Shown: positions 47,134-58,250, counted from the stretch's first letter. The stretch: 64,000 nucleotides of DNA from Adenophora triphylla var. japonica (GCA_022495995.1 JAFEMH010000733.1:577953-641952); one strand, 5' to 3'. A program made the numbers and translations. Notes: a model not told the origin generated them from the sequence alone.

Positions 47134-47459
47134 CTTCTGAGATTGATTTCTGGGACTGGGACTGGGATTGTACTTATTCAGGCAGATACATTTTATGCAC
47201 ATTTTTTTTTTTTGCTTTTCTCTCTTTTTCTTTTGGAATGTAATAATTTAGGATTTTATTTTATTTTATCTATCATGAATGCAATTTTATATGAATGTAT
47301 TGTTGCATGAGCCCCGGTTTTTTGGCAAGGGTGTGAGTGTTTGGTATGTGAACTGTTTGGGCAGGCTTTGCACAGGTTTCGAGCAACCGGGATGAAAATA
47401 TTCCTCCGTGGTGCAGCAGTTTGGACTGTTGCAGATTTTTTTCTGGTGATGGCATTTAT
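47134..47459 (+). other. spacer between the two antisense genes
   Basis: 3' end of the PMD gene with T-rich runs, then AT-rich sequence; no gene. Confidence 0.5.
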
Positions 47460-47500
47460 GTCCGCGCGGATAGGACAACTTTCTGACACTGTCCTTTAAT
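47460..47500 (+). promoter_or_regulatory. promoter module of the DUF7745-like gene
   Basis: GTCCGCGCGGAT (47460-47471; one mismatch to the palindrome at its first base), 23 nt, then TTTAATTTT. It shares CGCGCGGATAGGA with the PMD gene's promoter. The ATG is about 100 bp further on. Confidence 0.55.
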
Positions 47501-47596
47501 TTTGCTTCAGATCTGGTCTTCCTTTATTTCAAATTCAAACACCTTCTTCAACCACCAATTCAAACAGCCATTTTCGGGGAGAAGGAGAGAAAAACC

Positions 47597-49109
47597 ATGG
47601 AGAGAATTGTGAGCATGAGAAATCCATCCAAATTATCCCAAGATTCGCAAATGTCATTCCTCAACAAGTTTAAAGAGTGGTCTCGGGAGATTATGCATGA
47701 GAGGAGGTCATTCTTTGAAGAAAGGTACAAGATACGATGCTTGTGGTCTCTCAAGGAATTGATTCCGGATTATGATCTTTTGAGAGCTTCTTCCTCATTT
47801 TGGGACACTAGAAGGCATGTTTTTTGCTTCTCTTACAATGAAATGGTCCCGACTGTGGAAGAATTTCGGGCTTTGCTTGGTGGTCCCGAGGTGGAGGAGA
47901 TTGCAATTCCTTTGCCCGGAGGAGCCTCTTTTGTTGACAAGCTGTGCAACCTTCTTCATCTTTCCCCGGAGGAAGCACAAGGTATGATCTGTGGTCCCGA
48001 TCATTTTAACATTTCTGGTCTCCCTGATAGATTTAGGGGCTTAGGCTTGCTTGACGATGCCTATTGGGATGCCTTTGCACTTTGCATGTTCGGGACCTTG
48101 TTCATGGTTTATTCTTTTGGGATCTGTCATCGGGCTCTGCTGGATGTGGTTGTTCACTGTCGCTTGGGCAGAGATGTTGTACCTTTGATCTTGGGAGAGA
48201 CTTTTCATGCTCTCGATAGGCTGGCTACCGGGAGGCGGTATATGCACGGGGGCAGCCCGTTTCTCTTGACTTTGTGGCTGATGGAGCGCCTGGGGGTTCT
48301 TCGGGAAACTTCTGATATGATCAAGCCTTGGACATTCGCCAGGAGAGGGGTTTTGGTGGATTTTGATGATCAGGGCTCGTGGGAGCGTTGGATGGCTGGC
48401 CGTCAGACTGAAGATATCAGATGGTCGGTGCCTCATTGGCGGGTGGAGACTCGAAGAATACTTCAGGACGGATCTCCCGTAGTTATGCTTCCGGGGCTTT
48501 CTCAGTCCAGCTTTTACATTCCGGCTTTGGTTCTCGAGACGCTTCGGTTTGGAGCAGGTTCCTTTGGAGGACTTTGATGATATAGCCACTAGGGTGGTGG
48601 CTTCTGCTTCTATGGAGGATCCTTCGGTGTTTCCCTTTCTTTCCCGAGTATGGAGGTATGACGTATTTCCTCCTCGGGTTATCCTCAGGCGTCCGAGACC
48701 TGTGTTCTTGACCACTTGGTACCTGGATTGGTACGAGAGGCATTTGGGAGAGACTCAGATGACTATTTTGAGACGGCGTGAGGCCATTGTGGGTGCGGAG
48801 GACCTGGCAGTTTCGAAGAGGAGGAGGGCCGAGGCGAGGGCCAACCCTCACGACAGGAGCGGAGATGTTGTGACCGACTATGAGGCTTATGTCAAGAGGC
48901 AGGAGAGGAGGACCCCTATGTTACCAGCTCGGCTACAGGATATGAGAGATGATGCTAGGGCCACTAAGGCCCTGACAGAGGCTGGTTTGATAGATCCTGT
49001 TCCTATACCAGAGCTTGGTAGGAGGAAGACTGACATCTTTCCTGTTCAGAGGAAGAAGACCCGAAGGGGGAAGAAGAGGGGAGATGCCAGTACGAGCGGC
49101 TTGGAGTGA
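47597..49109 (+). pseudogene. DUF7745-like plant retroelement-associated gene, one frameshift
   Basis: ATG at 47597 in an ACCATGG context opens 319 codons. Near 48555 a one-base slip moves the reading to the frame that ends with TGA at 49107-49109, giving about 503 residues. The N-terminal part has the layout I associate with DUF7745: FWDTRRHVFCFSYNEMVPTV, EEFRALLGG, a middle with DAYWDAFALCMFGTLFMVY, and HALDRLATGRR. The C-terminus is basic (KKTRRGKKRG). The function of this family is unknown; it often lies in or near Tat-type elements. The gene is intronless as read, follows the PMD gene in tandem, and converges tail-to-tail on D's integrase. Family assignment comes from memory of its pattern and is moderate. 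Confidence 0.65.
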
Positions 49110-49524
49110 TTCTAAGTTTTCTGAGTATCCCTTTCTTGTCGTAGCAGACACATTAGTTTGATTATGTATCTTAGTTTTCTTTTAGCAGGTTGCCAGTTGT
49201 AGGAATGAACCGGGCTTAGACTCATCAAAAAGTTTTTAACTGTAATGAATATGTGAATTGCTTTAGAGTATTTCGAGACGCTTTCATGGTCTGATCAGTG
49301 TATTGATGTCGAAGTATGACTTTTATTTGTGCTTTAGACCGAACCGTTTCCGGCTGCCTACGTTCCCTTCGGACAAAAGGGCTCAGGTCTCCGTAGTTCG
49401 ACCTGTTTTTTTTTTGTTGTTTTTTTTTTGGTGCAACCCTGTTTTTTACCTAGGCCGCCCTTTTCGGGTTTTCAACCTAGTTGGGTATTACTCTTTTAGC
49501 ACTCTTTTTTTTTACTCCGTATTT
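49110..49524. other. convergence zone between the antisense gene and pol
   Basis: 415 bp holding the 3' ends of both units. A reverse copy of the Tat 3' module (GGCTGCCTACGTTCCCTTCG...CCGTAGTTCG) lies at 49352-49400, followed by T-rich runs. Confidence 0.55.
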
Positions 49525-50763
49525 TTACGCGTAGTATCTGCGCAGCTTGTCACCATTCACTGGGTGTACAAAAGGATTTCTGTCGAGGTCTGCAAGTTGC
49601 ATGGCTCCTCCGGAGAAGATCTTCTGGATGACATATGGCCCGACCCAGACAGGCCCCCATTTGCCAAGCGGGTTAATACGGACTGGGGGCTTCTCTTTCA
49701 AAACGAGATCACCTTCCCTAATCTCCCGATGCTTTACTTTCTTGTCGAAGGCTCTAGCCATTCTCCCTTGGTAAGCTCGGATATGTTCCATGGCCTTCAA
49801 TCGGCGCTCATCTAGTAGAGCCAATTCATCATGGCGACTTCGGAGCCATTCGACCTCATTGATCTGACTTTCCAGCAGTACACGGAGTGAGGGGATTTCT
49901 AACTCGATTGGGAGTACGGCTTCCATTCCGTAGGTAAGAGCAAATGGTGTTTCCCCTGTTGCAGTTTTAACTGATGTCCTGTAGCCCCAGAGTGCCAGGT
50001 GTAGTTTCTCGGGCCAATCTCTGCCTCGGACATCCATTTTTCGGATGATGTTTTCCAAAGTCTTGTTTGCTGCTTCGAAGGCTCCGTTGGTTTGGGGCCT
50101 GTAGGGAGATGACTTGTGACGGGTTATTCTGAATTCTGCCAGCAGCCTATCGCATTCCCCTTCAAAGTGGGATCCATTATCTGAGATGATTTCGGCTGGC
50201 AACCCGTATCTGCATATGATGTTCTCTTTGATGAAGAGGGCTACTTTCCTTGAGTTGAGGACCTTGTAGGACTTGGATTCAACCCATTTGGTGAAATAGT
50301 CCACAGCTACCAGGACGAATTCGTGGCCGTTCCTGCCTGATGGTGTGATTTTGCCTATGACATCAATTCCCCAAGTGACGAAAGGCCAAGGGGTTGTCAT
50401 GCAGTATAACTCGTGAGGAGGCAAATGATTTAGATTTGAGTACCGCTGGCATTTGTCGCAGCTCTCGACGAACCGGATACGCCGGTTTCCATGGAAATCC
50501 AGAAGTATCCCATTCTTAGTATGATTTGCATCAGGGCTCGAGCATTCATGTGGGGGCCGCAGGTACCACCATGTATTTTTTTCATGAGTTTGGTAGCCTC
50601 TTGTTTGCCGATACATCGCAGGAGGGGGCCTTGATAACGCTTCTTGTACAACATGTTTCCCAAAAGAACATAATGGGAGGCGAGTCGCCTGTGGCTGAGA
50701 GGCTTTTCGCTTTGATTCCTTCTTTATATTCCCCATCTTCATTTTTGAAAGAGGCCTCACCAT
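49525..50763 (-). pseudogene. element D integrase
   Basis: The main frame carries the integrase core with all three acidic residues: D in WGIDVIG, D in ISDNGSHF, E in NGAFEAANKT. A C-terminal part with GDLVLK and GPYVI follows and ends in LRRYYA. Upstream, the histidine half of the HHCC zinc finger (RCIGKQEATKLMKKIHGG...H) is in another frame (50663-50430) and the cysteine half (CDKCQRY) in this one, so at least one frameshift breaks the finger. It would cut and join element DNA to the genome; as it stands the N-terminus is disrupted. Confidence 0.88.
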
Positions 50764-51364
50764 CCTTCAGGTACTGGTAGATCTGAGTGTACCAGGGATC
50801 ACTGGCCGGTTCGGCCTCCGCTTCGATTTCAAAGCAATAAGCGGGGTTTTCTCTTCTCCCGATTCTGAATGGTTTGACAGACTTTCCTTCGGGTATTTCA
50901 ACGAGGGAGGCTAGTGTTGCCAGAGCATCTACGAATCTTTTGCGATCTCTGGGCAAGTAATGGAAGCTGATTTCCTTGAATTGAGTTACTAGCTCTTCCA
51001 TGTAAGTGTGATATTTCTGTAGACCCGGGTCCATGATCTTCCACTTATTGGAGACCTGGTTGATGATGAGGGCAGAGTCACCGTACACCTCCAATTCCTT
51101 GATATTTCTTTCAAGGGCGGCTTCCAACCCGGCTATGCAAGCCTCGTATTCAGCAGCGTTGTTGGTGACCTCGAAGTTCAATCTTACTGCTATGGGGGTG
51201 TGTTCGTCGGTAGGATCGACCAGAAGCATTCCTATTCCATTTCCCCTTTTGTTTGACGCCCCGTCGAAGAAGAGTTGCCAGCGATTTTCTCCTTCTAGAG
51301 CAAAGATTCCATCATCGGGAAATTGAGGTTCAGGTCCTCGGGACTCATCACTTGGGAAATCGGC
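50582..51364 (-). pseudogene. element D second (archaeal-type) RNase H
   Basis: The conserved set is FFDGASN-type (51.25 kb region), then NNAAEYEACIAGLEAA, YGDSALIINQV and HYLPRDRKRFVDALATLA. This domain between the usual RT-linked RNase H and integrase is a hallmark of Tat elements. The frame from 51229 runs on into the integrase zinc finger before it shifts. Confidence 0.85.
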
Positions 51365-53005
51365 CTAATGTTCTGCCATTATGCGTCCTTTTACGGATTT
51401 CCTTGAAACATAAGTGATGTCGTATTCAGCCAAAAAGAATGACCATTTTGCCAACCTCATAGAGATGGAAGGCTTGTCGAACAGATATTTGATGGGGTCT
51501 ATCTTTGAGACGAGATGTATCGGGTGAGACTGCATGTAGTGTTTCAGCTTTCCCACTACCCAGACCAAACCTGCGCAAGTCTTTTCACAAGCAGAGTAAT
51601 TGAGTTCGCTCCCTTGAAGCTTTCTGCTCACGAAATAGATGGCATTTTCGACCTTGGAATCTTTCTTCTCTTGAGCTAGCATAGCCCCAATTGCTGTATC
51701 CGTGACAGTTAGATATAGCAATAGCGGCTTTTGCTGATGTGGTGGGCAAAGAATCGGGGGATTCACGAGGTAAGCCTTGATCTGTTCAAAAGCGAGCTGG
51801 CATTCTGGGGTCCATTTTGTGTAGGCATTTTTCTTCATCAACTTGAAGATCGGCTCGCAGATCGAGGTCAGCTGATTTACAAAGCGGCTTATGTATTGCA
51901 GTCTTCCCATGAAGGATTTCACTTCTGTCAGTGTCCGGGGTGGTTTCATTTCAACTATCGCCTTGATTTTCTGAGGGTCTACTTCAATTCCCCGTTCTGT
52001 CACCATATATCCTAGCACCTTGCCTCGTCTTACACCGAAGGTGCATTTGGCTGGATTCAGTCTCATGCTGTGGTCTCGGAGGCGACCGAAGAATTTTCTC
52101 AAATCAACAAAGTGCTGGCCACCTGATCCTCTGGAGTGTATTATCATGTCGTCCACATAGACCTCAATTTCTTTGTGGATCATGTCATGGAACAAAGCTG
52201 TAGCTGCCCTCTGGTACGTAGCCCCAGCATTCTTTAGCCCAAATGGCATGACCGTGTAGCAGTATGTACCCCAAGGGGTCGTGAAGGCTGTTTTGGCTTG
52301 ATCCTCTTCTGCAATTTTGATTTGGTTGTAACCGGCAAAACCGTCGACGAAGGACTTAACCTCATGGTTGGCTGTGGAATCCACCAAGATGTCGATGTTT
52401 GGCAGGGGGAAATCATCTTTTGGACTGGCTTTGTTCAAGTCCCTGAAATCTACGCAGCACCGGATCTTTCCGTTGGCCTTGGTCACCGTTACTATGTTGG
52501 AAAGCCATGTAGGATACTCAATGACCCTGATGAACCCTGCTCTGAGCATCTTTTCTATCTCTTCCTTTACTTGTAGGGACCATTTAGGCTTAATTCTTCT
52601 TAGTTTCTGCTTCACTGGCTTGACTTCTGGGTCGAGCGGTATTCGGTGTTCGACTATGGAAGGATCGAGGCCTGGCATATCTTTATAGGACCACGCGAAC
52701 ACATCCACGAATTCCCTTAAAAGCTCAATCAGAGCTTCCCTTTCAGTCCCTTCGAAGAAACTACCAATCTGCGTCTCTTTAGGGTCTTCCGCAGTTCCCA
52801 GATTCACACTTGTCAAAATCTCTTCGGCAGCTTGGGCTCGATTTTCCTCTTTCCGAACAACCTGCTTAAAGATTTCTTTGATATATTGTTCATTTAATGT
52901 GTCTGCTTCTTTATCTAGTGAATCATCATTAACTGTTTTTAAGTCATTAGTTAATTTATCATTAGTTAAAGTGGCAATCAAGGGATACTCAGAAAGGTTC
53001 GTCAT
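51365..53005 (-). pseudogene. element D reverse transcriptase and RNase H
   Basis: 546 codons without a stop. A linker rich in acidic residues is followed by RT: RIRCCVDFRDLNKASPKDDFP, GYNQIKI, TPWGTYCYTVMPFGLKNAGAT, the catalytic YVDDMI (about 52.16 kb) and LGYMVTERGIEVDP. Connection and RNase H follow (LTVTDTAIGAMLAQ, YFVSRKLQGSELNYSACEK) up to KWSFFLAEYDI. The length matches the family. It ends with a stop at the RNase H edge (TAA/ATTATG region at 51.37 kb), where a working element would read on. This is the best preserved part of D. Confidence 0.92.
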
Positions 53006-53006
53006 T

Positions 53007-54581
53007 TCATTGAGAATAAAAGGGAATACAAGATGTGGCTACAATTTCGTAGTCTTCAGGCGTGAGGCCATCGGACGACTCGGAAGACTCAAACTCAACA
53101 ATGAGAGACTCGGAGGACTTTACAAAGGTTGACACAAAGGGACGGGGGACCAATCCAAGCTTGGTGATCATTTCTTCTTTGGTCGCGGACGGGCCTGAGA
53201 GAGTTTCCCAATTCTTTAGCGGCATTTCTGTCAGTGACCTCATGACTCGGGGTTTATCTTGATTCTGTTCTCCTTCCTCAGTCACTGCTATCATCTCTTT
53301 GTCTGAACCAGGATCAATTGTGTCCGGCGCCTGAAAACTGAGCATATGAATGTAGGGATCTTCTTGCGAATCTGCCGCATCCTCAATTCTGGAGAATTCC
53401 AACTCGTCACAATCTGACCGCTCAATCCAGATGTAAGGACGCATTGAGTCTCGGTGTGCTGCTGGAAAAATCTCATGCCCCATGCTCGAGCGGAAAGGCT
53501 TAGCGGGTAGTTCTTCGAGGAGGACGTCCCATACGATGTTCATACATTCGAGTCGAGTCTGCCGGTACTTGTCGACTTTTATCATGAAAATCTCTTCGCT
53601 TGGCGAGGCCAGAGAACGGGTTTGAAGAATGCTGACAAATCTCTGATTGGAGACTGGGGGTTTGTGTGCTCGTATCATGGCGGTATTCAGTGTTTCTTTC
53701 CATTCTTCCTCCAAATGTTGGAAATGGCAATTGATCTTAATGAATCGAACTGCTTCAGGGTCTGCCCGCTTGAGTTCGTTGACATAGTTGGCACCACCGG
53801 ATTCTGGGGGATTCTGATGAGACTTGCCCCGATAGTCCCTTGGTCGATTCGGAGGAGGTAGCCCCGGTGTCTGGCTACGAGCATGCTTGGCGACGGTCTC
53901 GGCTTCGTTCCCCATAAGGAAACTGTCACCCCTAATGACTTCAAGGTCCCCCTGCCGGTTAATGAACTTGACGCATTGATGGAGAGTGGAAGCTATGGCT
54001 TTCATGTGGTGTAACCAAGGGCGCCCCAACAGAGCTGTGAATTCGGATGGGATGTCCATTACATGGAATTTTGCTGGCACCATTTGGGTTTCGTACCAGA
54101 GTTCCAGAACCACCGTCCCCAAGATGGGACGAGACGTGCCATCATATGCCTTGATTGACCGGGTAGATGGGATCATGTGCCTTTCATTGATGCGTAGGGC
54201 CCGCATCATGCTGAGGGGAAGGACATTAACGGCTGATCCATTGTCCACTAATACCCCAGGGAGTGATACGGTGTTGAGCCGAATAGTGATGTACAAGGCT
54301 TCATTGTGTTTGGAGACATCTCTTGGCAAATCTTCGTCGCAGAAGGTGATCATGCTACCATATAGTCGGGGATCATAGATTTGGTCCTTGTCTCGAGACA
54401 GAGAGTCATCAAGCCAGTCACTTCGTGCCTTTTTCTTGCGAGGTAGTACCTTTGCTGAAGCCCCTGGGTTATACTGAGGCCGTTTGTGGCGGTTGCCACC
54501 CCCAGTCAACATATTGATTGAGTGGGAGCGCCAAACTGGCGTTGGTCTTTCTTTGTCGGTATGCACTCGGGAGCTGGACAA
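53007..54581 (-). pseudogene. element D aspartic protease region
   Basis: An open frame of 524 codons. GASAKVLPRKKKAR precedes the protease core: LPGVLVDNGSAVNVLPLSM (active-site DNGS, usual in this lineage), then ALLGRPWLH. The rest is an acidic linker typical of Tat polyproteins between protease and RT. It lies in a different frame from RT, so a frameshift separates them. The start codon at 54581 is arbitrary, because a polyprotein frame would be entered from gag. Confidence 0.85.
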
Positions 54582-55223
54582 ACTGAATCTTGGCTGATCC
54601 CGCGGGGGGATAGATTTCTGATTGGCAGTAAAATTACCCAGATCTACAGTATTCTGGTGTCCGAATGTCTCAACTCTATCGTTGGCAAGGATTTTCGACT
54701 TTTATACCCCTGTTTGCTTTGGGGAAGACTGGCTGGAGTAGATTACATAGTAATCAAATCCCCCAGATGGCTCCCCGAGCGTACCCACACTGGTATCACC
54801 GGCCTCGAACCTCTCTTTCAATTTTCGCTGGGAGGAAATTTTCTTCTTCTTAGGAGGACGGTCCTCGTGTATCCAGTCCTGATAGTCCCTTTCAAGGCAG
54901 TCGGGGCAGTCACAGATATCCCACCAAATGCGTTCTATGGCTGGTGGTGGATTTGGGACCTCAGGTTGAGCGGTGATGGAGTGACTTTGAGTTGAACTGG
55001 TCCGGGGAGATGTGCTGTTGGGCCCATCGGGAAGCGAATGGTTGGATTCTGCCGGGTAATGAGAGGTATTAAGAGCCGGGGGAACAGGCACATGTTTGTC
55101 CTTCAGGGGAGCCCCAGTCAGTTGGGAGATTGCTAATGTCCCGAAATGGCGTGTGGCCTCTTCAATCCAGGCTTGCTGTTTGTTCTGGCGTTCCTCAAGA
55201 GCTTTGATGGCTGACCATATTTC
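54582..55223 (-). pseudogene. element D gag-side remnant without capsid or zinc knuckle
   Basis: Minus-strand frames encode a hydrophilic Pro/Ser-rich stretch with IERIWWDICDCPDC, PPKKKKISSQRKLKERFE and WIEEATRHFGTLAISQLTG. No Retrotrans_gag core, and no zinc tail like that at 1145-1260, lies between here and the protease. The capsid has probably been deleted near 54.6-54.7 kb. Element E cuts the region at 55224. Confidence 0.6.
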
Positions 55224-56590
55224 TGTTGGGTTTTACGGGTCCATGCGCAGCGGAATTAAGCATTAAAAACATAAAACCCAAGAAGCCCTAGGATCCGTTC
55301 TATACAATTAATTTGAATATCAATGAAATAGAATTAAACCAACCTTGAAACGCTTTCCGGTCTTGAGCTATCGAACGATTTGATTATGTGATATTGAATC
55401 ACAAACTTCGTTCTTCAACTTGCTTGAACTCTAGGTCTTGATCAATGAATGAGCGAAGACCCTCTTTTGGTATCCACACCTTCGAATGAATCCAAGAACA
55501 ATTTCTTGTCGATTGCTAGATCTAAACCTTGAAGAATATTGAGAGAATTTGATTGTGAATTTTGCTTTAAAATTTCGGCTAGTCTTTTAGGTCTGACAGA
55601 ACCCCTGTATTTATACTACAAATAGTGTAAATACCTCTTCTAATCAAATTAGGAGAGACAGGCTGTCAATACCGCGTATTGGCCTATTATGTCGCGCGGT
55701 ATATCAAGCCATTGGCTTGATATGTCGCGTGACATAAGTAGCCGCTTTACGTGTCTCTCAATCATTCTTCCTCCGGTTCAACCAATTCATTCTAGTTGTG
55801 TGTGACCCAATAGGATTACATCATGTTGGCAATGAGATCGATCATATCGAACCTCATAAGACATAAAGCGGACTCTAGCAAGCCATTATGTCTACCCAAA
55901 TGATGCAACGTAAGAGTTCACGTTTCCAACGGTGTACTTCCATTTATCCCTTTTTGTCTCACGATGTTATATTGAACACAAGTCATGGTCCATGTCGACT
56001 TGTTTATTGTTCAATGCTTTCTCGATTCTTGAGTATAATGATAATTCCAATCATATTGGGGTACGGCCATACACTTTCATCATTATCACTCATCGAGGGG
56101 CCCAAGCATAACATCTCTCTTCCGAGGGACAAACTCCTTCTTGACTTATCATCCTTCCCATCATGAATCCGATCATGCCAATGATAGCCTTTATAGATAT
56201 CGTGGTAAGATATCAAGTTTGACTAAAATCAAACATGGCTTTCATCATATGTAAGGTTATGATAGTCTCGAGTCTAGGAAATAAATGAAGTAACCGTATG
56301 AGATTTAAGTATGACTTTTGACCATTACATAAATCTCATGCGGGTCATGTCCAAATACTTGTTCTCTAACAAGTACCCATAATTTCAATGTGCATCTCTT
56401 ATGCATATAATCATCACATGATTATCCATTGACAATTATACTAATTTATTCTCTTAATAATTAGGGACGAGAGATTATTATAAACAAATATACAAAACAT
56501 ATAATAATCAAATAATAAACATCTCATATAATAATAAATAATGTCAACACATAAGTCTATCAATCATAGGCCTAGGGCATAACACCAACA
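55224..56590 (-). repeat. element E 3' LTR (1367 bp)
   Basis: Minus-strand start TGTTGGTGTTATGCCCTAGG at 56590, just after a purine tract, and end GTAAAACCCAACA at 55224. It contains a TATAAATA box and a large CGCG inverted repeat upstream of it. Confidence 0.82.
55608..55736 (-). promoter_or_regulatory. element E LTR promoter: 49-bp inverted repeat plus TATA box
   Basis: Positions 55688-55736 form two 23-nt arms (20 matching) around an ATT loop; the inner ATATCAAGCC/GGCTTGATAT part is perfect and the outer parts are TGTCGCGCGGT and TGTCGCGTGACATA. On the minus strand TATAAATA (55615-55608) follows 72 bp later. A further CGCG core is at about 55673. Confidence 0.6.
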
Positions 56591-56603
56591 GTCTCCCACT
56601 TGC
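56591..56603 (-). other. polypurine tract of element E
   Basis: Minus-strand GCAAGTGGGAGAC runs into the LTR start TGTTGGTG. Confidence 0.8.
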
Positions 56604-58250
56604 ACTAGGCCCAATCTACCATGTATCGAATACCCATGGACCTAACATGACCATCATGTTTAGCTTGTGAGAGAGCCTTAGTTAGTGGGTCCGCCACGTT
56701 GTCATCGATGTCTACTCTGCATATCTTAACGTCTTCCCTTTCACATATCTCACGGATAATGTGGAAACGTCGAAGTATGTGTTTGGATCTCTGATGTGAT
56801 CTTGGTTCCTTTGCTTGTGCAATGGCACCATTGTTATCACAGTAAAGTTCAATAGGATCTCGATGCTTGGAACGACTTCCAAATCACTAATGAACTTCTT
56901 GATCCAAAGCTGCTTCCTTAGCTGCATCGGATGCCGCTATGTACTCGGCTTCGGTTGTAGAATCGGCGACGGTACTTTGCTTGGAACTTTTCCAACTCAC
57001 AGTGCCTCCATTAAGCATAAACAAAAATCCAGATCATGCGATCTAAAATCATCTTTGTCGGTTTGGAAGCTAGCATCTGTGTAGCCTTTGACTACAAGAT
57101 CTTCTTCCATTCCTCCAAAGACCAAGAATGCATCCTTAGATCTTCGTAAGTACTTAGGGATATTCTTGGCTGCTATCCAATGTGGTTCACCGGGATCAGA
57201 TTGGTACCTACTCGTCATGCTTAGAGCACACGAGACATCGGGTCTAGTACATAACATAGCATACATGATAGACCCAATTGCCGAAGCATATGGAATACCA
57301 TTCATTCTCTTTCGCTCATCATTAGTCTTTGGACATTGATTCTTGCTAAGAGATATACCATGCAACATTGGCAAATTCCCTCTTTTAGAATTTTCCATTT
57401 GGAATCTTCTAAGGACTTTGTCAATGTAAGTACTTTGACTTAAACCAATCATCCTCTTGGATCTATCTCTATAGATCTTGATACCAAGGATATATGCGGC
57501 TTCGCCCATATCTTTCATTGAAAAGCACTTTCCCAACCAAGACTTGACAGTCTCTAGTGCAGGAACGTCATTTCCAATGAGTAAGATATCGTCGACATAC
57601 AACACTAAAAATAGTGCTACGCTCCCACTAATTTTCTTGTATACACAAGGTTCATCTTCGTTCTTGATAAAGCCAAATTCCTTGATTGCTTCATCAAAAC
57701 GTAGATTCCAACTCCTTGAAGCTTGCTTCAATCCATAAATGGATTTACGCAACTTACACACCTTGTTAGAATTTTTCTGGATCGACAAAACCTTCAAAGT
57801 TGTATCATGTATACATCCTCAAGTAACTTCCCATTAAGGAAAGCTGTTTTGACATCCATTTGCCATATCTCATAGTCATAATATGCGGCTATGGCAAGTA
57901 AAATTCTAATAGACTTAAGCATAGCTACAGGCGAAAAGGTTTCATCATAGTCTATGCCATGAATCTGCCTATATCCCTTAGCTACTAGCCTAGCCTTATA
58001 GGTGTGCACCTTCCCATCCATGTCGGTCTTCTTCTTGAAGACCCATTTGCACCCTATGGTTTTTACACCTTCGGGTGGATCAATCAAGTTCCAAACTTGA
58101 TTATCAGCCATGGATTGTAATTCGGACTTCATGGCTTCTTGCCATTTTTCCGAATCCGGAGCGGACATCGCTTCTTGATAGCAAGTGAGTTCATCATTTT
58201 CGATTAACTCCACTTCATCACTTTCCGTAACGAGAAATCCATATCTCTCG
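56604..58250 (-). pseudogene. element E reverse transcriptase and RNase H
   Basis: RT begins in the upstream frame (KWQEAMKSELQSM, KARLVAKGYRQ, QMDVKTAFLNGK), shifts near 57.8 kb, and continues with YGLKQASRSWN, the catalytic YVDDILLIG (57599-57588), and IGSIMYAMLCTRPDVS. RNase H has GYTDASFQTD, then a further shift near 57.0 kb before [16 protein letters not shown], another near 56.92 kb before [14 protein letters not shown], and the final ADPLTKAL-type end. At least three frameshifts rule out an active enzyme. Confidence 0.88.

Larger units (their letters stand above)
40250..55223 (-). mobile_element. element D: Tat-lineage Ty3/gypsy retrotransposon with two antisense genes, inserted in A; 5' end not seen
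   Basis: Minus-strand order: broken gag remnant, protease, RT/RNase H, a second (archaeal-type) RNase H, integrase, an accessory region with two genes on the opposite strand, tandem repeats, purine tract and 3' LTR. The dual RNase H marks the Tat lineage. The capsid and nucleocapsid part of gag is not visible. Element E interrupts D at 55224; D's 5' LTR is not recognisable to the right of E and may lie beyond the window or be lost. Confidence 0.88.

Noticed and set aside
44114..49109. PMD and DUF7745-like genes as ordinary host genes
   Set aside because: They lie inside element D between integrase and purine tract, are antisense to pol, and share promoter elements with D's LTR, so carriage by the element is the better reading.
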